Source: Fimbriimonadaceae bacterium (GTDB lineage Bacteria; Armatimonadota; Fimbriimonadia; Fimbriimonadales; Fimbriimonadaceae). Taken from it: a stretch of DNA of 64,000 nt. Shown piece after piece: positions 51,803-60,356 of this stretch (within the stretch, counting starts at the first letter, position 1; each line of letters begins with the position of its first letter). A program made the position numbers and the translations under genes. The DNA lies in contig JAHBTE010000001.1 in the NCBI GenBank assembly GCA_019638675.1, positions 466,605-530,604 of the forward strand, given 5' to 3'. The notes beneath the pieces are model-generated. The model made no database searches. It had not been told where the DNA came from and was given only the letters and a program-made list of their open reading frames with translations.

Positions 51803-52654
51803 TTATTTGAAAATGGCACTATCGGGCGTAAAGGTCAAGGTGCGGATAATGCCAGAAAGATCAGCAAGCGCATCGGCTAGCACCCACCCGTATTCGCCGA
51901 AAATAGATTCCACTGCATCCGACTGTCCCTGACCAATTTCAACGATTAACACATCGCAGAGGGTTCGATGATAACAGTCTGCGGCTAAACGGCGATAAAA
52001 AGCAGTGCCTTGGGCTTCGGCAAAAAGGGCGTCGGCAGGTTCAAATTCGCGTACTTCTGGGGGCAAATCGTCACTATGAGCCACGTATGGAGGGTTGCTC
52101 ACCACCATGCGGTACATGCTTTTGGGGAGATAAGTAAACAGGTCAGAATGAACGAAATCCACCCGCGCGCCAAGCGCATCTGCATTTTTTGATGCCACCC
52201 GCAATGCGTTTGCGGATTTATCAAGCAACGTGACTTGCGCGTCCGGTTTTTCTAAAGCCAGAGTGATACCGATACACCCGCTTCCCGTACCGACATCCAA
52301 AACCGACCAAGGCAGAGAATCATCCCGCATCCAAAGCAACGCACGTTCGACCACGAATTCAGTTTCTTGGCGAGGCACTAAAACATCGTGGTCAACAAAA
52401 AATCGGCGACCATAGAACTCGCGCGACCCAACAATGTACGCCAGCGGTTCGCGGTTAACGCGCCGAGCGAGAATGGAATCAAGATCGCTGGTAATTTCAG
52501 CTTCCGGGTGGGCGAGCACCCAACTTCGATCCTGACCAAAACCGTGGGCGGCCAAAACCTGAGCATCTAAGCGAGCAGAATCTACTCCTGCTCGCTGTAG
52601 CTGTTCGGTGGCAGACTGAATCCAGTCGCCCAGGGTCAATGGTTTTTGCGTCAC
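51803..52654 (-). CDS. prmC: Release factor glutamine methyltransferase PrmC
   Basis: Methylates the Gln of the GGQ motif in release factors RF1/RF2. The 283-aa protein has an N-terminal helical RF-binding domain (LTLGDWIQSATEQLQRAGVD), SAM motif VLDVGTGSGCIGITLAL, and the NPPY catalytic motif in YRMVVSNPPYVAHSD. The start is GTG, overlapping the hflX stop by 4 bp (GTGA). With def, fmt and hflX it forms a translation-related cluster. Confidence 0.94.
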   Translation of the reverse strand: MTQKPLTLGDWIQSATEQLQRAGVDSARLDAQVLAAHGFGQDRSWVLAHPEAEITSDLDSILARRVNREPLAYIVGSREFYGRRFFVDHDVLVPRQETEFVVERALLWMRDDSLPWSVLDVGTGSGCIGITLALEKPDAQVTLLDKSANALRVASKNADALGARVDFVHSDLFTYLPKSMYRMVVSNPPYVAHSDDLPPEVREFEPADALFAEAQGTAFYRRLAADCYHRTLCDVLIVEIGQGQSDAVESIFGEYGWVLADALADLSGIIRTLTFTPDSAIFK

Positions 52655-53931
52655 TCTTTTACTAAGAACGGTTCAAGCTTGCCTCTGTGTTCGGCAACAA
52701 TCTCCGCTTCCAGATAAATGCCTTCGTCTCGGTACTCTTTTTTGAGCACCCTTCCGTAATCATACGCCCGCTCAACGAGCTGCGCATCGGCGTACGGCAC
52801 GATCGCTTTAATGATGCCTAAACGGTCGCTGACTAAGCTCTTGATCGTGGCGAACAAGTCATCCATGCCCTCACCATTGAGAGCGCTGATTGCTACAGAG
52901 TCTGGATGTTCGCTTGCCATCCTCCTCACGGCTGTTTGATCAATTGCCGCATCAATTTTATTAAACACGGTGAGAACCGGCACGTTGAAAGCACCCAAGT
53001 CATCGATCGTTTTGACCACCGCCTCGACCTGCATCTCCCATTCCGGGTTGCTTACGTCGACGACGTGAAGAAGAAGATCGGCGTAAACCAGCTCTTCCAA
53101 TGTCGCACGGAATGCGGCAACGAGCAATGTCGGCAAATTACGGATGAATCCAACCGTGTCACTCAAGAAGAATCGGTAGCCATCGGGAAGATCGACCAGA
53201 CGAGTGGTCGGGTCAAGCGTTGCAAACGGCATCGCATCAACCAGAACTTCGGTTTCCGCCATGCGGTTCATCAACGTCGACTTACCCGCACTGGTGTAGC
53301 CCACAATCGCAACCGTTGGATACGGTTGGTCACGCCGACTTTCCCGTTGCAGGGTGCGGTGCTGCTTCACCATTTCAATATCGCGTTTGAGTTTGGCGAT
53401 GCGGTCTCGAACCATGCGGCGGTCACTTTCTAGTTTTGTTTCACCAGGACCGCGCATCCCAATACCCCCTCGTTGACGCTCAAACTTCGTGTAAACACTC
53501 ATGAGTCGAGGCAATCGGTAGGTGTACTGAGCGAGCTCAACTTGAAGCTGGCCTTCCCGAGTTTTTGCTCGATTTGCGAAGATATCCAGAATCAACTGCG
53601 TGCGATCAATCACTCGCCGCTCTATGATTTCCTCAAGATTACGGATTTGAATCCCGCTGAGTTCACAGTCGAACACAACTGCATCCGCCGCGAGTTCAGC
53701 AACTGCTTCTTTGATTTCAATCGCTTTGCCAGAACCGACGTAGGTCGCTTTAGTTTTGTGATCGACGCGCTGTCGCGCCATTCCGCAGACTTCACCGCCC
53801 GCCGCATCAACAAGACCTTCTAACTCCGCTTCAACGTAGCTGTCTTCTTCTGCTTCCTGGTTCACATACACCAAAAACAGGCGCTCTTTTTCTATTTCGT
53901 TACTATGACTTCTCTTTTCTTGGGTGGCCAA
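52651..53931 (-). CDS. hflX: GTPase HflX
   Basis: Ribosome-binding GTPase that splits stalled or heat-damaged 70S ribosomes. It is 426 aa from the chosen start. N-terminal HflX domain (FLVYVNQEAEEDSYVEAELEGL...GGEVCGMARQ), glycine-rich linker (ERQRGGIGMRGPGETKLE), and G domain with P-loop VAIVGYTSAGKSTLMNRM, G3 LSDTVGFIRNLP and G4 VFNKID. Earlier in-frame starts (TTG 53988, ATG 53976) exist, but TTG at 53931 has GGAGAGAGG 6 bases upstream and fits family length. The 235 bp upstream to the fmdB gene show no clear element. Confidence 0.92.
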   Translation of the reverse strand: MATQEKRSHSNEIEKERLFLVYVNQEAEEDSYVEAELEGLVDAAGGEVCGMARQRVDHKTKATYVGSGKAIEIKEAVAELAADAVVFDCELSGIQIRNLEEIIERRVIDRTQLILDIFANRAKTREGQLQVELAQYTYRLPRLMSVYTKFERQRGGIGMRGPGETKLESDRRMVRDRIAKLKRDIEMVKQHRTLQRESRRDQPYPTVAIVGYTSAGKSTLMNRMAETEVLVDAMPFATLDPTTRLVDLPDGYRFFLSDTVGFIRNLPTLLVAAFRATLEELVYADLLLHVVDVSNPEWEMQVEAVVKTIDDLGAFNVPVLTVFNKIDAAIDQTAVRRMASEHPDSVAISALNGEGMDDLFATIKSLVSDRLGIIKAIVPYADAQLVERAYDYGRVLKKEYRDEGIYLEAEIVAEHRGKLEPFLVKE

Positions 53932-54166
53932 AACAAGCCTCTCTCCGCTTTCTGTAAGCGTATCACAGGGGCGCATCCATGCTGGCAAAAAACCAGTTCA
54001 AACGGGAACTCAACAAGCACTCTGCACCAAAAAGGAACGAGAATAACAAAACCACCGACGCACGAATTGCGGGAAATTTGGCGGTCTTGCAGAGTGGTTA
54101 GAGCTTCATGAGGGCTTGATTTTACCAAATCACGGGGTTGGCATTGGGCCGGTAATATGAATTGCG

Positions 54167-54502
54167 ATGCCGATCTACGAGTTCCGATGCCTATCTTGCG
54201 GCAAAAAATGCGAACTCCTGATGAGTGCCAACGCCGAGTTTGCCGATGAACCATGCCCGCATTGCGGGCAGGCAAAACTCAGCAAATTGGTCAGCCGATT
54301 CCGCCGAGGCCGGAGTGACGACGACCGAATTGACCATATCGCGGATCAACTGGAAACGATGGGCGAACCTGGATCAGCATCTGAAATCCGAGAACTCGTC
54401 AAAGAGATCGGGCGGGCAACCGACGACGATATGGCGGACGACCTCGAAGAAATGTTGGAATCTGATCTAGAATCTGATTCCACAACGGACAACACAGAAT
54501 GA
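54167..54502 (+). CDS. FmdB-type zinc ribbon protein
   Basis: A 111-aa protein beginning MPIYEFRCLSCGKKCELLMS with a four-cysteine zinc ribbon (CLSC...CPHCG) and the family-typical KLVSRFRRG segment. An acidic C-terminal tail (DDDMADDLEEMLESDLESDS) follows. FmdB proteins are small putative regulators, first noted near amide-porin genes in Methylophilus. The molecular role is unclear. It overlaps tdk by 4 bp (ATGA), so the two are co-expressed. Confidence 0.88.
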   Translation: MPIYEFRCLSCGKKCELLMSANAEFADEPCPHCGQAKLSKLVSRFRRGRSDDDRIDHIADQLETMGEPGSASEIRELVKEIGRATDDDMADDLEEMLESDLESDSTTDNTE

Positions 54503-55080
54503 AGAAACTGGGCCAACTCACACTTGTATGCGGAAGCATGTACGCAGGCAAATCGGAAGAACTGATTCGACTAGCGCGGCGTGCCCTTTACGCTAAGAAA
54601 AAGGTTCAAGTGTTCAAGCCAGCTATCGACACCCGCTACGATGAACAACATGTGGTCACTCACATGGGAGTTCAGCACGAGGCGGTTCCGGTGAAAGGCG
54701 TACGTGAACTTTGCAAGGCTCTCAAGCCAGATACAGAGGTTGTGTGCGTGGAGGAAGTACAGTTTTTCGATAAATCCATTGTCGAAGTCCTCATAGATCT
54801 TGCCGACAAAGGAATGGAAGTGATCTGCGCCGGGCTAGATCAAGATTTTCGGCGTCAACCGTTTGGGCCAATGGCCGAACTCATGGCAGCGGCGGATCAG
54901 GTCGTTAAGTTACGAGCGATCTGTGTGCAATGCGGACGACCAGCTTCGCATACTCAGCGGATCATTGAAGGCAAGCCAGCAAAATGGGATGACCCAATTG
55001 TTCTGATTGGCGCGACCGAGAGCTACGAAGCTCGCTGCCGCGCCTGTTATCAGATGAAAAAGCCGAAAAAGAAGGCTTAG
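54499..55080 (+). CDS. tdk: Thymidine kinase (type II)
   Basis: Phosphorylates thymidine to dTMP in the salvage pathway. The 193-aa protein has P-loop VCGSMYAGKSEELIRLARR, Walker B and catalytic Glu region VVCVEEVQFFD, CAGLDQDFRRQPFGPM, and a C-terminal zinc site (CVQCGRPASHTQRI...CRACY). The start overlaps the FmdB-type stop. It ends one base before the convergent secreted-protein gene, with no intergenic sequence. Confidence 0.95.
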   Translation: MKKLGQLTLVCGSMYAGKSEELIRLARRALYAKKKVQVFKPAIDTRYDEQHVVTHMGVQHEAVPVKGVRELCKALKPDTEVVCVEEVQFFDKSIVEVLIDLADKGMEVICAGLDQDFRRQPFGPMAELMAAADQVVKLRAICVQCGRPASHTQRIIEGKPAKWDDPIVLIGATESYEARCRACYQMKKPKKKA

Positions 55081-55773
55081 CTATCGGGCTCTTTTGACTT
55101 TGGTGAGTTCCATATTCCCGGCGATCTTCGTCATCGCTCCTTGCATGGACTTCAGTTGGCCCTTCATGTTGACGCGTACAACCATGCCGGTCTTGATGTC
55201 GTAGCAAATGTTTCCTGAGAACACCTGGTTGGGGGTTTGCGCCGGATCACTGTAGAAGTTGACGATGAAGGCATCGTAACCTTTGACTTTTGCACGTTCA
55301 ACAATTTCGTAATCCACACGGGCGACTTCGTTATTGGTTCGCACCATCTGGCTCCAGCGATCTCCAACCTTGACTTTCTTTTTGGGCAACTCAAACGCAA
55401 AGAAGCTCGACATAGAAGCATCATTTGCCTTTTGATTGAGAATGTCGAACCCACGAATCGTTTTGGATGGCGAATTGACGTTTACCTCGATATGCGCGCC
55501 GGGAACCGACTCATCTGCGTAAGTGCTTGATTCCTGGAACTCCATAACATAGGCATCACCCGTGCGGGATTTCACTTTCATAGAACTGTTAATGTGCCGC
55601 GTAGCATTCGTTTCACGTCCGTTGCGGTCAACAGTTGTAATCGTGGTTTTCCCGGAATGAACGTAAACGTCGCCTGGTTTTAAATTCAGTTTTAGGAGCA
55701 CTGGCTCAGCCGCTGATGCGGCAAATGCGGCTCCGCCCACCATAAAGCCCAAAATCAAAGTTCGTTTGACCAT
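55081..55773 (-). CDS. Secreted beta-rich protein, paralogue of 55873 gene and protease N-domain
   Basis: A 230-aa exported protein: signal peptide VKRTLILGFMVGGAAFAASAA, then a domain beginning VLLKLNLKPGDVYVHSGKTTITT and containing FELPKKKVKVGDRWSQMV, FIVNFYSDPAQTP and CYDIKTGMVVRVNMKGQLKSM. The LKLxxGD opening, VGDxW middle and DIKTGM end recur in the gene at 55873 and in the N-terminal domain of the metalloprotease at 25932, resembling DUF6263-like secreted proteins. The ATG at 55773 gives a normal signal peptide. An upstream TTG is possible. The function is unknown. Confidence 0.7.
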   Translation of the reverse strand: MVKRTLILGFMVGGAAFAASAAEPVLLKLNLKPGDVYVHSGKTTITTVDRNGRETNATRHINSSMKVKSRTGDAYVMEFQESSTYADESVPGAHIEVNVNSPSKTIRGFDILNQKANDASMSSFFAFELPKKKVKVGDRWSQMVRTNNEVARVDYEIVERAKVKGYDAFIVNFYSDPAQTPNQVFSGNICYDIKTGMVVRVNMKGQLKSMQGAMTKIAGNMELTKVKRAR

Positions 55774-55833
55774 GGTTCTAAGAAGCAAGTTAAAACTTAG
55801 TCGTTGCAGATTTACGTAGAGAAAATATAAAGA

Positions 55834-55862
55834 AACTCCCGGCGCAATATGCGCCGGGAGTT
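55834..55862 (-). terminator. Terminator between two secreted-protein genes
   Basis: AACTCCCGGCGCA and TGCGCCGGGAGTT form a perfect 13-bp stem around ATA. On the minus strand it is followed by TCTTTATATTTTC, downstream of the 55873 gene, so the two paralogues are separate transcripts. Confidence 0.82.
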
Positions 55863-55872
55863 CAGTAGTTGA

Positions 55873-56562
55873 TTAGTTGATTTGCTCGGTCTTGTATGTT
55901 CCGTCGAACATCATGCCTTGCTGTTGCATATTCTTGAAAGTTGCTTCAACCGAGACAGGCATACCGGTCTTCAGGTCAACAACCGCTGTTCCGTTAGCAA
56001 CAATACCGTCGGTGGTTTTTTCTTGGTGAGAGAAAACGATGACGACACACTTTTTGCCTTTGACTTCCTTAACTTCTTTGAAGGTGTAGGAAACCGCGAT
56101 TTCTTCGGTGCCCAAATCCTTGTCGGCAGGAACCGTTGCTTCGTACTTATCGCCGACTTTGAATCCTTTAGCTGGGAATGCAAAGTTGAAAGCGTTGGCC
56201 AATCGGTTTGCTTCGGGAGTGACCGCTTCTCCTTCCATTTTCAAGATTTTTCCATCCAGGCTTTGAACCATCATGGATTCTGAATCTGGCTGCTCCATGG
56301 TTTGTCCGCCGCCGATATCAATCGTGGTTTCCTTAGATTCATTTTTCCAAGTGATAGAATCTTTTTCGACCTTGGTTGCGGTGTTAATGGTTTTGCCGGT
56401 TACAGTGATCGGCATCCCTTGAAATTCGACATTGACCGTCATCTTGTAAGCGAAGACTTGATCTTTAGCAACGTTGAGCTTAAGCTGAATGACTTCTTGA
56501 GCCACAGCAACCGCGCTAACCGCAGCGGCAACAGCAATGAAAACTGAAATGCGTTTGAACAT
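55873..56562 (-). CDS. Secreted beta-rich protein (DUF6263-like)
   Basis: A 229-aa exported protein with signal peptide ISVFIAVAAAVSAVAVAQ. The mature domain opens VIQLKLNVAKDQVFAYKMTV and contains AFPAKGFKVGDKYEATVPADKD and VVDLKTGMPVSVEATFKNM, matching the layout of its neighbour at 55081 and of residues 28-255 of the metalloprotease. It lacks cysteines in the mature part apart from one. Probably a periplasmic or surface protein. No enzymatic motif. Confidence 0.7.
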   Translation of the reverse strand: MFKRISVFIAVAAAVSAVAVAQEVIQLKLNVAKDQVFAYKMTVNVEFQGMPITVTGKTINTATKVEKDSITWKNESKETTIDIGGGQTMEQPDSESMMVQSLDGKILKMEGEAVTPEANRLANAFNFAFPAKGFKVGDKYEATVPADKDLGTEEIAVSYTFKEVKEVKGKKCVVIVFSHQEKTTDGIVANGTAVVDLKTGMPVSVEATFKNMQQQGMMFDGTYKTEQIN

Positions 56563-56673
56563 GATTTGTCCCAGTCCCTCAGAGGAATCTGAATTACTCT
56601 ACTGAATTATTCGAGCACTCGTTTAAGGCGTATTAAAAAGTCAGGACGTTTTTACGAAAAGTCTAAGGACTCC

Positions 56674-56907
56674 ATGCCACAAGTTGCAAAAACACTCATC
56701 GGAATCGGAATCGCCCTCATCATTGCTGGGCTGATTGCCTGGGCGGTTGTGTCGGTGTTCCCTGGGTTTAAACCCGGGAGGTTGCCAGGCGATATTGCAA
56801 TCGAAAAACCAGGAGCTTCGTTCTACTTTCCGATTACGACCATGATCTTAGTAAGTATCGGTCTCAGCTTTATTCTCTGGCTTGTCGGTATGGTCAGCAG
56901 ACGATGA
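56674..56907 (+). CDS. DUF2905 small membrane protein
   Basis: A 77-aa protein with two membrane helices (TLIGIGIALIIAGLIAWAVV and FPITTMILVSIGLSFILWLV) separated by the family-typical loop KPGRLPGDIAIEKPGASFYFP. DUF2905 proteins are widespread, have no known function and commonly sit near queA or ruvB. Here a HAD gene and queA follow with 4-bp overlaps, which agrees with that conserved context. Confidence 0.88.
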   Translation: MPQVAKTLIGIGIALIIAGLIAWAVVSVFPGFKPGRLPGDIAIEKPGASFYFPITTMILVSIGLSFILWLVGMVSRR

Positions 56908-57602
56908 GTATTCGCGCAGTCAGTTTTGACGCGGCCGGAACCTTGATTGATGTCAAATGGAATCCGGTCGCCATAGCCGTAGAAGCGGCATTGAAAACTG
57001 GGGTTACTTTGAGTGATCCGCAAGTCGCTGGAGAAACTTACGGGCGGATGCTCCAATCGCGCTGGAGCCATTTTCGGCAACTCAATCTACAGAGGTCGCG
57101 TGAAGTATGTGATGAGTTTTGGGTTGAACTAGGGCGAGACTGGCTGAAGGTGCTCGGACACGAAGATCATCCCATCGAAGACCTTGCGAAATGTGCCGAT
57201 GACATTATTTTTGGCGAAGGCTCACCGGTGTTTCGGCTTTTCGATGATTCCCTGCCTGTTTTGGATAGCTTAAAAGATCGTGGCATTCCGATGATTATTC
57301 TCAGTAACTGGGATGTAAGCCTGCACCGAACCTGCGAAATGCTGGGAATCACCCAATTTTTTCAAACGATCATTGCCAGCCTGGAAGAAGGAATCGAAAA
57401 ACCAGAAAAGAAGTTATTCGATATCGCGGCAAGCCAATTAGGATTGCCTACCAGCGAGATTCTGCACATTGGCGATGATCCTTTAGCTGATGTTCACGGA
57501 GCTCGTAATGCAGGTTTTTCTGCTACGTTGATTGATCGAAATTCACCCTCAAATCCACCAACTCAAATACAGTCGCTTATCGAGGTTCTTGACTTGATAT
57601 GA
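56904..57602 (+). CDS. HAD-IA family hydrolase
   Basis: A 232-aa haloacid dehalogenase-superfamily phosphatase. Motif I is SFDAAGTLIDV (nucleophilic Asp; the general-acid position two residues on is Ala rather than Asp), motif II IILSNWDV, motif III region EEGIEKPEKKLFDIAA and motif IV HIGDDPLADVHGARNAG. The FDAxGTL form of motif I is typical of HDHD3/REG-2-like members. The substrate is unknown. It overlaps DUF2905 and queA by 4 bp at each end (ATGA), so the three form one operon. Confidence 0.88.
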   Translation: MSIRAVSFDAAGTLIDVKWNPVAIAVEAALKTGVTLSDPQVAGETYGRMLQSRWSHFRQLNLQRSREVCDEFWVELGRDWLKVLGHEDHPIEDLAKCADDIIFGEGSPVFRLFDDSLPVLDSLKDRGIPMIILSNWDVSLHRTCEMLGITQFFQTIIASLEEGIEKPEKKLFDIAASQLGLPTSEILHIGDDPLADVHGARNAGFSATLIDRNSPSNPPTQIQSLIEVLDLI

Positions 57603-58609
57603 ATTTGGAAGACCTTGATTACTTTCTGCCAGAGGAGCTCATCGCGCAGGAACCCCTTGCAGATCGCACGGCAAGCCGCCTGCTTCATATCAATCGCAGT
57701 AGTGGCAAAATTCAGCATAAACAGTTTGTAGATTCGATTGATTTGCTTGAGCCTGGCGATCTGTTGATTCTCAACAACACTCGCGTTTCGGCGATGAGAC
57801 TGTTTGGTCATAAATTATCTGGAGGTGCAGTAGAAGCACTTTTGCTAAAGGAACCCACTCACGGAACATTTGAATGCTTACTCAAGCCAGCGAAGCGGCT
57901 ACCCGTCGGCACTGAAATCCAGTTTGAATCAGATTTAAAAGCGATTGTAAGTGCAAAAGGCGAAGACGGCGTCAACGAAGTTACCTTTCGTGATTCTATG
58001 GGCTGGCGAGAAACTTTAGAAGCAATCAGTGTCGCTCCTCTTCCACCGTACATACACACTCACTTACACGACCGGGAGCGGTATCAAACTGTTGTAGCCC
58101 AGCACCCAGGTTCAGCAGCTGCTCCGACGGCAGGGCTTCACTTCACTCAAGAATATTTAGATCGAATAATCAAGAAAGGTGTCCAGCTTGCTGAAGTCAC
58201 TCTCCACGTTGGATTGGATACGTTTCGTCCTATTCAAACCGGATCACTCGCTGACCACCAGATGCACGGAGAAGTTTGTGAAGTACCGGAGAAAACTGCT
58301 CAGTTGGTTTCAGGGTGCCAAGGGCGCATCATCTCCGTGGGAACAACAACAACGCGAACACTTGAAACTTTTGCCGTCGGAAAAAGGCAACTCCAGCCAG
58401 GAAAAACTGTTTCAAAACTGTTCATTCAGCCAGGATACGAGTTTCAAATTGTTGACGGAATGTTCACCAACTTCCACATGCCCAGGACTACGATGCTTTT
58501 AATGATCTCAGCGCTTACTTCGCCGAAAATAATCGCCACAGCATACAGCGAGGCAGTAAATTTACGGTATCGATTCCTTTCTTTTGGAGATTCTATGCTT
58601 ATCCTCTAG
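57599..58609 (+). CDS. queA: S-adenosylmethionine:tRNA ribosyltransferase-isomerase
   Basis: Transfers and rearranges the ribosyl part of SAM onto preQ1 in tRNA to give epoxyqueuosine. The 336-aa protein has the family signatures DYFLPEELIAQEPLADRTASRLL at the N-terminus, LLILNNTRVSAMRLFG, the AAAPTAGLHFT block, EVTLHVGLDTFRPI and FTNFHMPRTTMLLMISA. No tgt or queF is in the window. It ends the DUF2905-HAD-queA operon, 51 bp before an HTH gene. Confidence 0.95.
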   Translation: MNLEDLDYFLPEELIAQEPLADRTASRLLHINRSSGKIQHKQFVDSIDLLEPGDLLILNNTRVSAMRLFGHKLSGGAVEALLLKEPTHGTFECLLKPAKRLPVGTEIQFESDLKAIVSAKGEDGVNEVTFRDSMGWRETLEAISVAPLPPYIHTHLHDRERYQTVVAQHPGSAAAPTAGLHFTQEYLDRIIKKGVQLAEVTLHVGLDTFRPIQTGSLADHQMHGEVCEVPEKTAQLVSGCQGRIISVGTTTTRTLETFAVGKRQLQPGKTVSKLFIQPGYEFQIVDGMFTNFHMPRTTMLLMISALTSPKIIATAYSEAVNLRYRFLSFGDSMLIL

Positions 58610-58660
58610 CCGAGGGTCCGTAAACCGCAAAATTGTTGTGTAATATACGAAGCTACGCTT

Positions 58661-59170
58661 ATGCCCACAAAGGAATTTGACCCGCTGGCTTATATTGAGA
58701 ATGCATTTCTTGATGAACCGAAAAAGGAAAGCAAAAACGGCAGTGCTGAATCTAAGAAGTCAGCGAGCCAAAAATCTAAGTTTCGTAAAACTAAATTAAG
58801 CGCACCTCGACCACGAAAGTCGGCAGAAGTGGAGTCAAATGGCGTTTTGGACGATGACCTCAAAATCATTCTCGAAAACCTCCCGAAAAACATTGAATTC
58901 CTGGGTCAGTTCTTTACCGATTCGGTCACAAGCAAATATTATCAAGGCGAATTCAAGGAAAGCCGCGAAGACCTTATTCGCAGACTGCTCAATCCAGAAT
59001 TGACTTTGGAAGAAGCTTCCCGCTTGCTTGGCGTTTGCCCTGCAACGGTTCGTCGCTATACCAACCGAGGCTGGTTGGGTCACCACCGCACAAAAGGTGG
59101 ACAGCGACGCTTCCGACTCAGTGGAATCGTCAAGTTTGTAGAAGAACACGGCCGACTGCCGGAGGAGTGA
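58661..59170 (+). CDS. Helix-turn-helix DNA-binding protein (MerR/excisionase-like)
   Basis: A 169-aa protein with a basic, disordered Ser/Lys-rich N-terminal region (to about residue 60), a middle helical segment and a C-terminal MerR-type winged HTH: LTLEEASRLLGVCPATVRRYTNRGWL followed by a wing HRTKGGQRRFRLSGIVKFVEE. Such single-domain forms occur in excisionases and in stand-alone regulators. No integrase or phage genes are nearby, so a chromosomal regulator is more likely. Its last codons (GAGGAG) double as SD for the next gene. The target is unknown. Confidence 0.82.
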   Translation: MPTKEFDPLAYIENAFLDEPKKESKNGSAESKKSASQKSKFRKTKLSAPRPRKSAEVESNGVLDDDLKIILENLPKNIEFLGQFFTDSVTSKYYQGEFKESREDLIRRLLNPELTLEEASRLLGVCPATVRRYTNRGWLGHHRTKGGQRRFRLSGIVKFVEEHGRLPEE

Positions 59171-59177
59171 TCCACGA

Positions 59178-60356
59178 TTGGACGGCAAGCCACTTAGCAT
59201 TGCCATTTTTTCTGATAGCGCCTTACCCATCCTCAATGGCGTAAGTGTGAGCATTGATGCGCTAATCGAAGGGCTCCGAGAACGGGGCCACTCAGTTCAT
59301 CTGTTTACTTCTGGTTACTGGAACCACAAAGACCAAGACCCAAATATCCATCGGTTCTTTGCCCTCAAAACTTTTTTTGCTCGGGATTATCCGCTTTCGT
59401 TGCCGCCGTTCTATCCTATGCTCGCACAATTTCGGCAACACAAATTCGACCTGATTCACACTCACACGCCATTCACGATCGGATTCGTGGGGTTGCGATG
59501 GGCTGAGTCACACGAAATCCCGCTCGTGACCACTTACCACACGCTTTACGACAAGTACACGCACTACATACCGCTTGTGCCGAACAGCTACTTGAAATAT
59601 AAGATCGCAAAGCACACAAATTACTACTACAATCGTGTCCAGCATGTGATCACACCCAGTCAATTCAGCCGCGACTGGCTCAGTAGCCATCAAATCCGCA
59701 GGCCGATCACTGTCATCCCGACTGGTGTTCCCGAACCGATTGTTGTTCCACTTGATATTGCCCGTCAGCAACTCAAGGTGCGACCTGACCGGACAATTGC
59801 CCTTTACTGCGGCAGAATCGCGAAAGAAAAGAACCTGGGTGTGCTTATCCACGCAATGGCTGAGTCTATGAAGACAAATCCGAACTTGCGGCTCTGGATT
59901 GTTGGAGACGGCCCGGCTCGTGAAGAATATATGCTTTTGGCACGCGACCTTGGCATCGGCGACAAAGTCAAGTTCTGGGGGTTCATCCCACGAGAAGAAA
60001 TTGGTCAATACTATTCGGCGGCCGATCTGTTTGTGTTTGCTTCCAGAACCGAAACTCAAGGGCTGGTCGTCCATGAAGCGATGTCCTACGGTTTGCCCTG
60101 CGTGATGGTTGGAGGTGGCGGAGCTGATGACACTTTGATTACGGGTGAAAATGGACTAGTCGTTCCTAATTCCATCGAAGAATTCTCGGCGGCGGTGAAT
60201 CGAGTGATTTCAGATTCTAAATTTGCCCAACGGCTTAGTGTGGGAGCGTTGACAACATACCGAGAAAACACGATTTCTGAAATGGTTGATCGCGTGATCG
60301 GTGTCTATCGGAGTACTTTGAGTCAAACTGAGGAGCAAGAAGTTTATGTCCGCTGA
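59178..60356 (+). CDS. Glycosyltransferase family 4
   Basis: A 392-aa GT-B enzyme. The N-terminal domain starts IAIFSDSALPILNGVSVSID, close to diacylglycerol glucosyl/mannosyltransferases and PimB-like enzymes. The C-terminal domain has YCGRIAKEKNLGVLI, WIVGDGPAREEYMLLA and the EX7E motif in RTETQGLVVHEAMSYGLP. A glycolipid product is plausible. Donor and acceptor are not determinable. The start is TTG at 59178 with GGAGGAG upstream. It overlaps the next membrane-protein gene by 11 bp. Confidence 0.9.
   Translation: MDGKPLSIAIFSDSALPILNGVSVSIDALIEGLRERGHSVHLFTSGYWNHKDQDPNIHRFFALKTFFARDYPLSLPPFYPMLAQFRQHKFDLIHTHTPFTIGFVGLRWAESHEIPLVTTYHTLYDKYTHYIPLVPNSYLKYKIAKHTNYYYNRVQHVITPSQFSRDWLSSHQIRRPITVIPTGVPEPIVVPLDIARQQLKVRPDRTIALYCGRIAKEKNLGVLIHAMAESMKTNPNLRLWIVGDGPAREEYMLLARDLGIGDKVKFWGFIPREEIGQYYSAADLFVFASRTETQGLVVHEAMSYGLPCVMVGGGGADDTLITGENGLVVPNSIEEFSAAVNRVISDSKFAQRLSVGALTTYRENTISEMVDRVIGVYRSTLSQTEEQEVYVR

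Noticed and set aside
53932-54275. Open frames between hflX and the FmdB-type gene
   Set aside because: Short antisense frames with Arg/Ser-rich composition and no SD; the gap looks non-coding.
58661-59170. HTH protein as an excisionase marking a prophage or integrative element
   Set aside because: No integrase, attachment repeats or phage genes surround it; flanks are queA and a glycosyltransferase.
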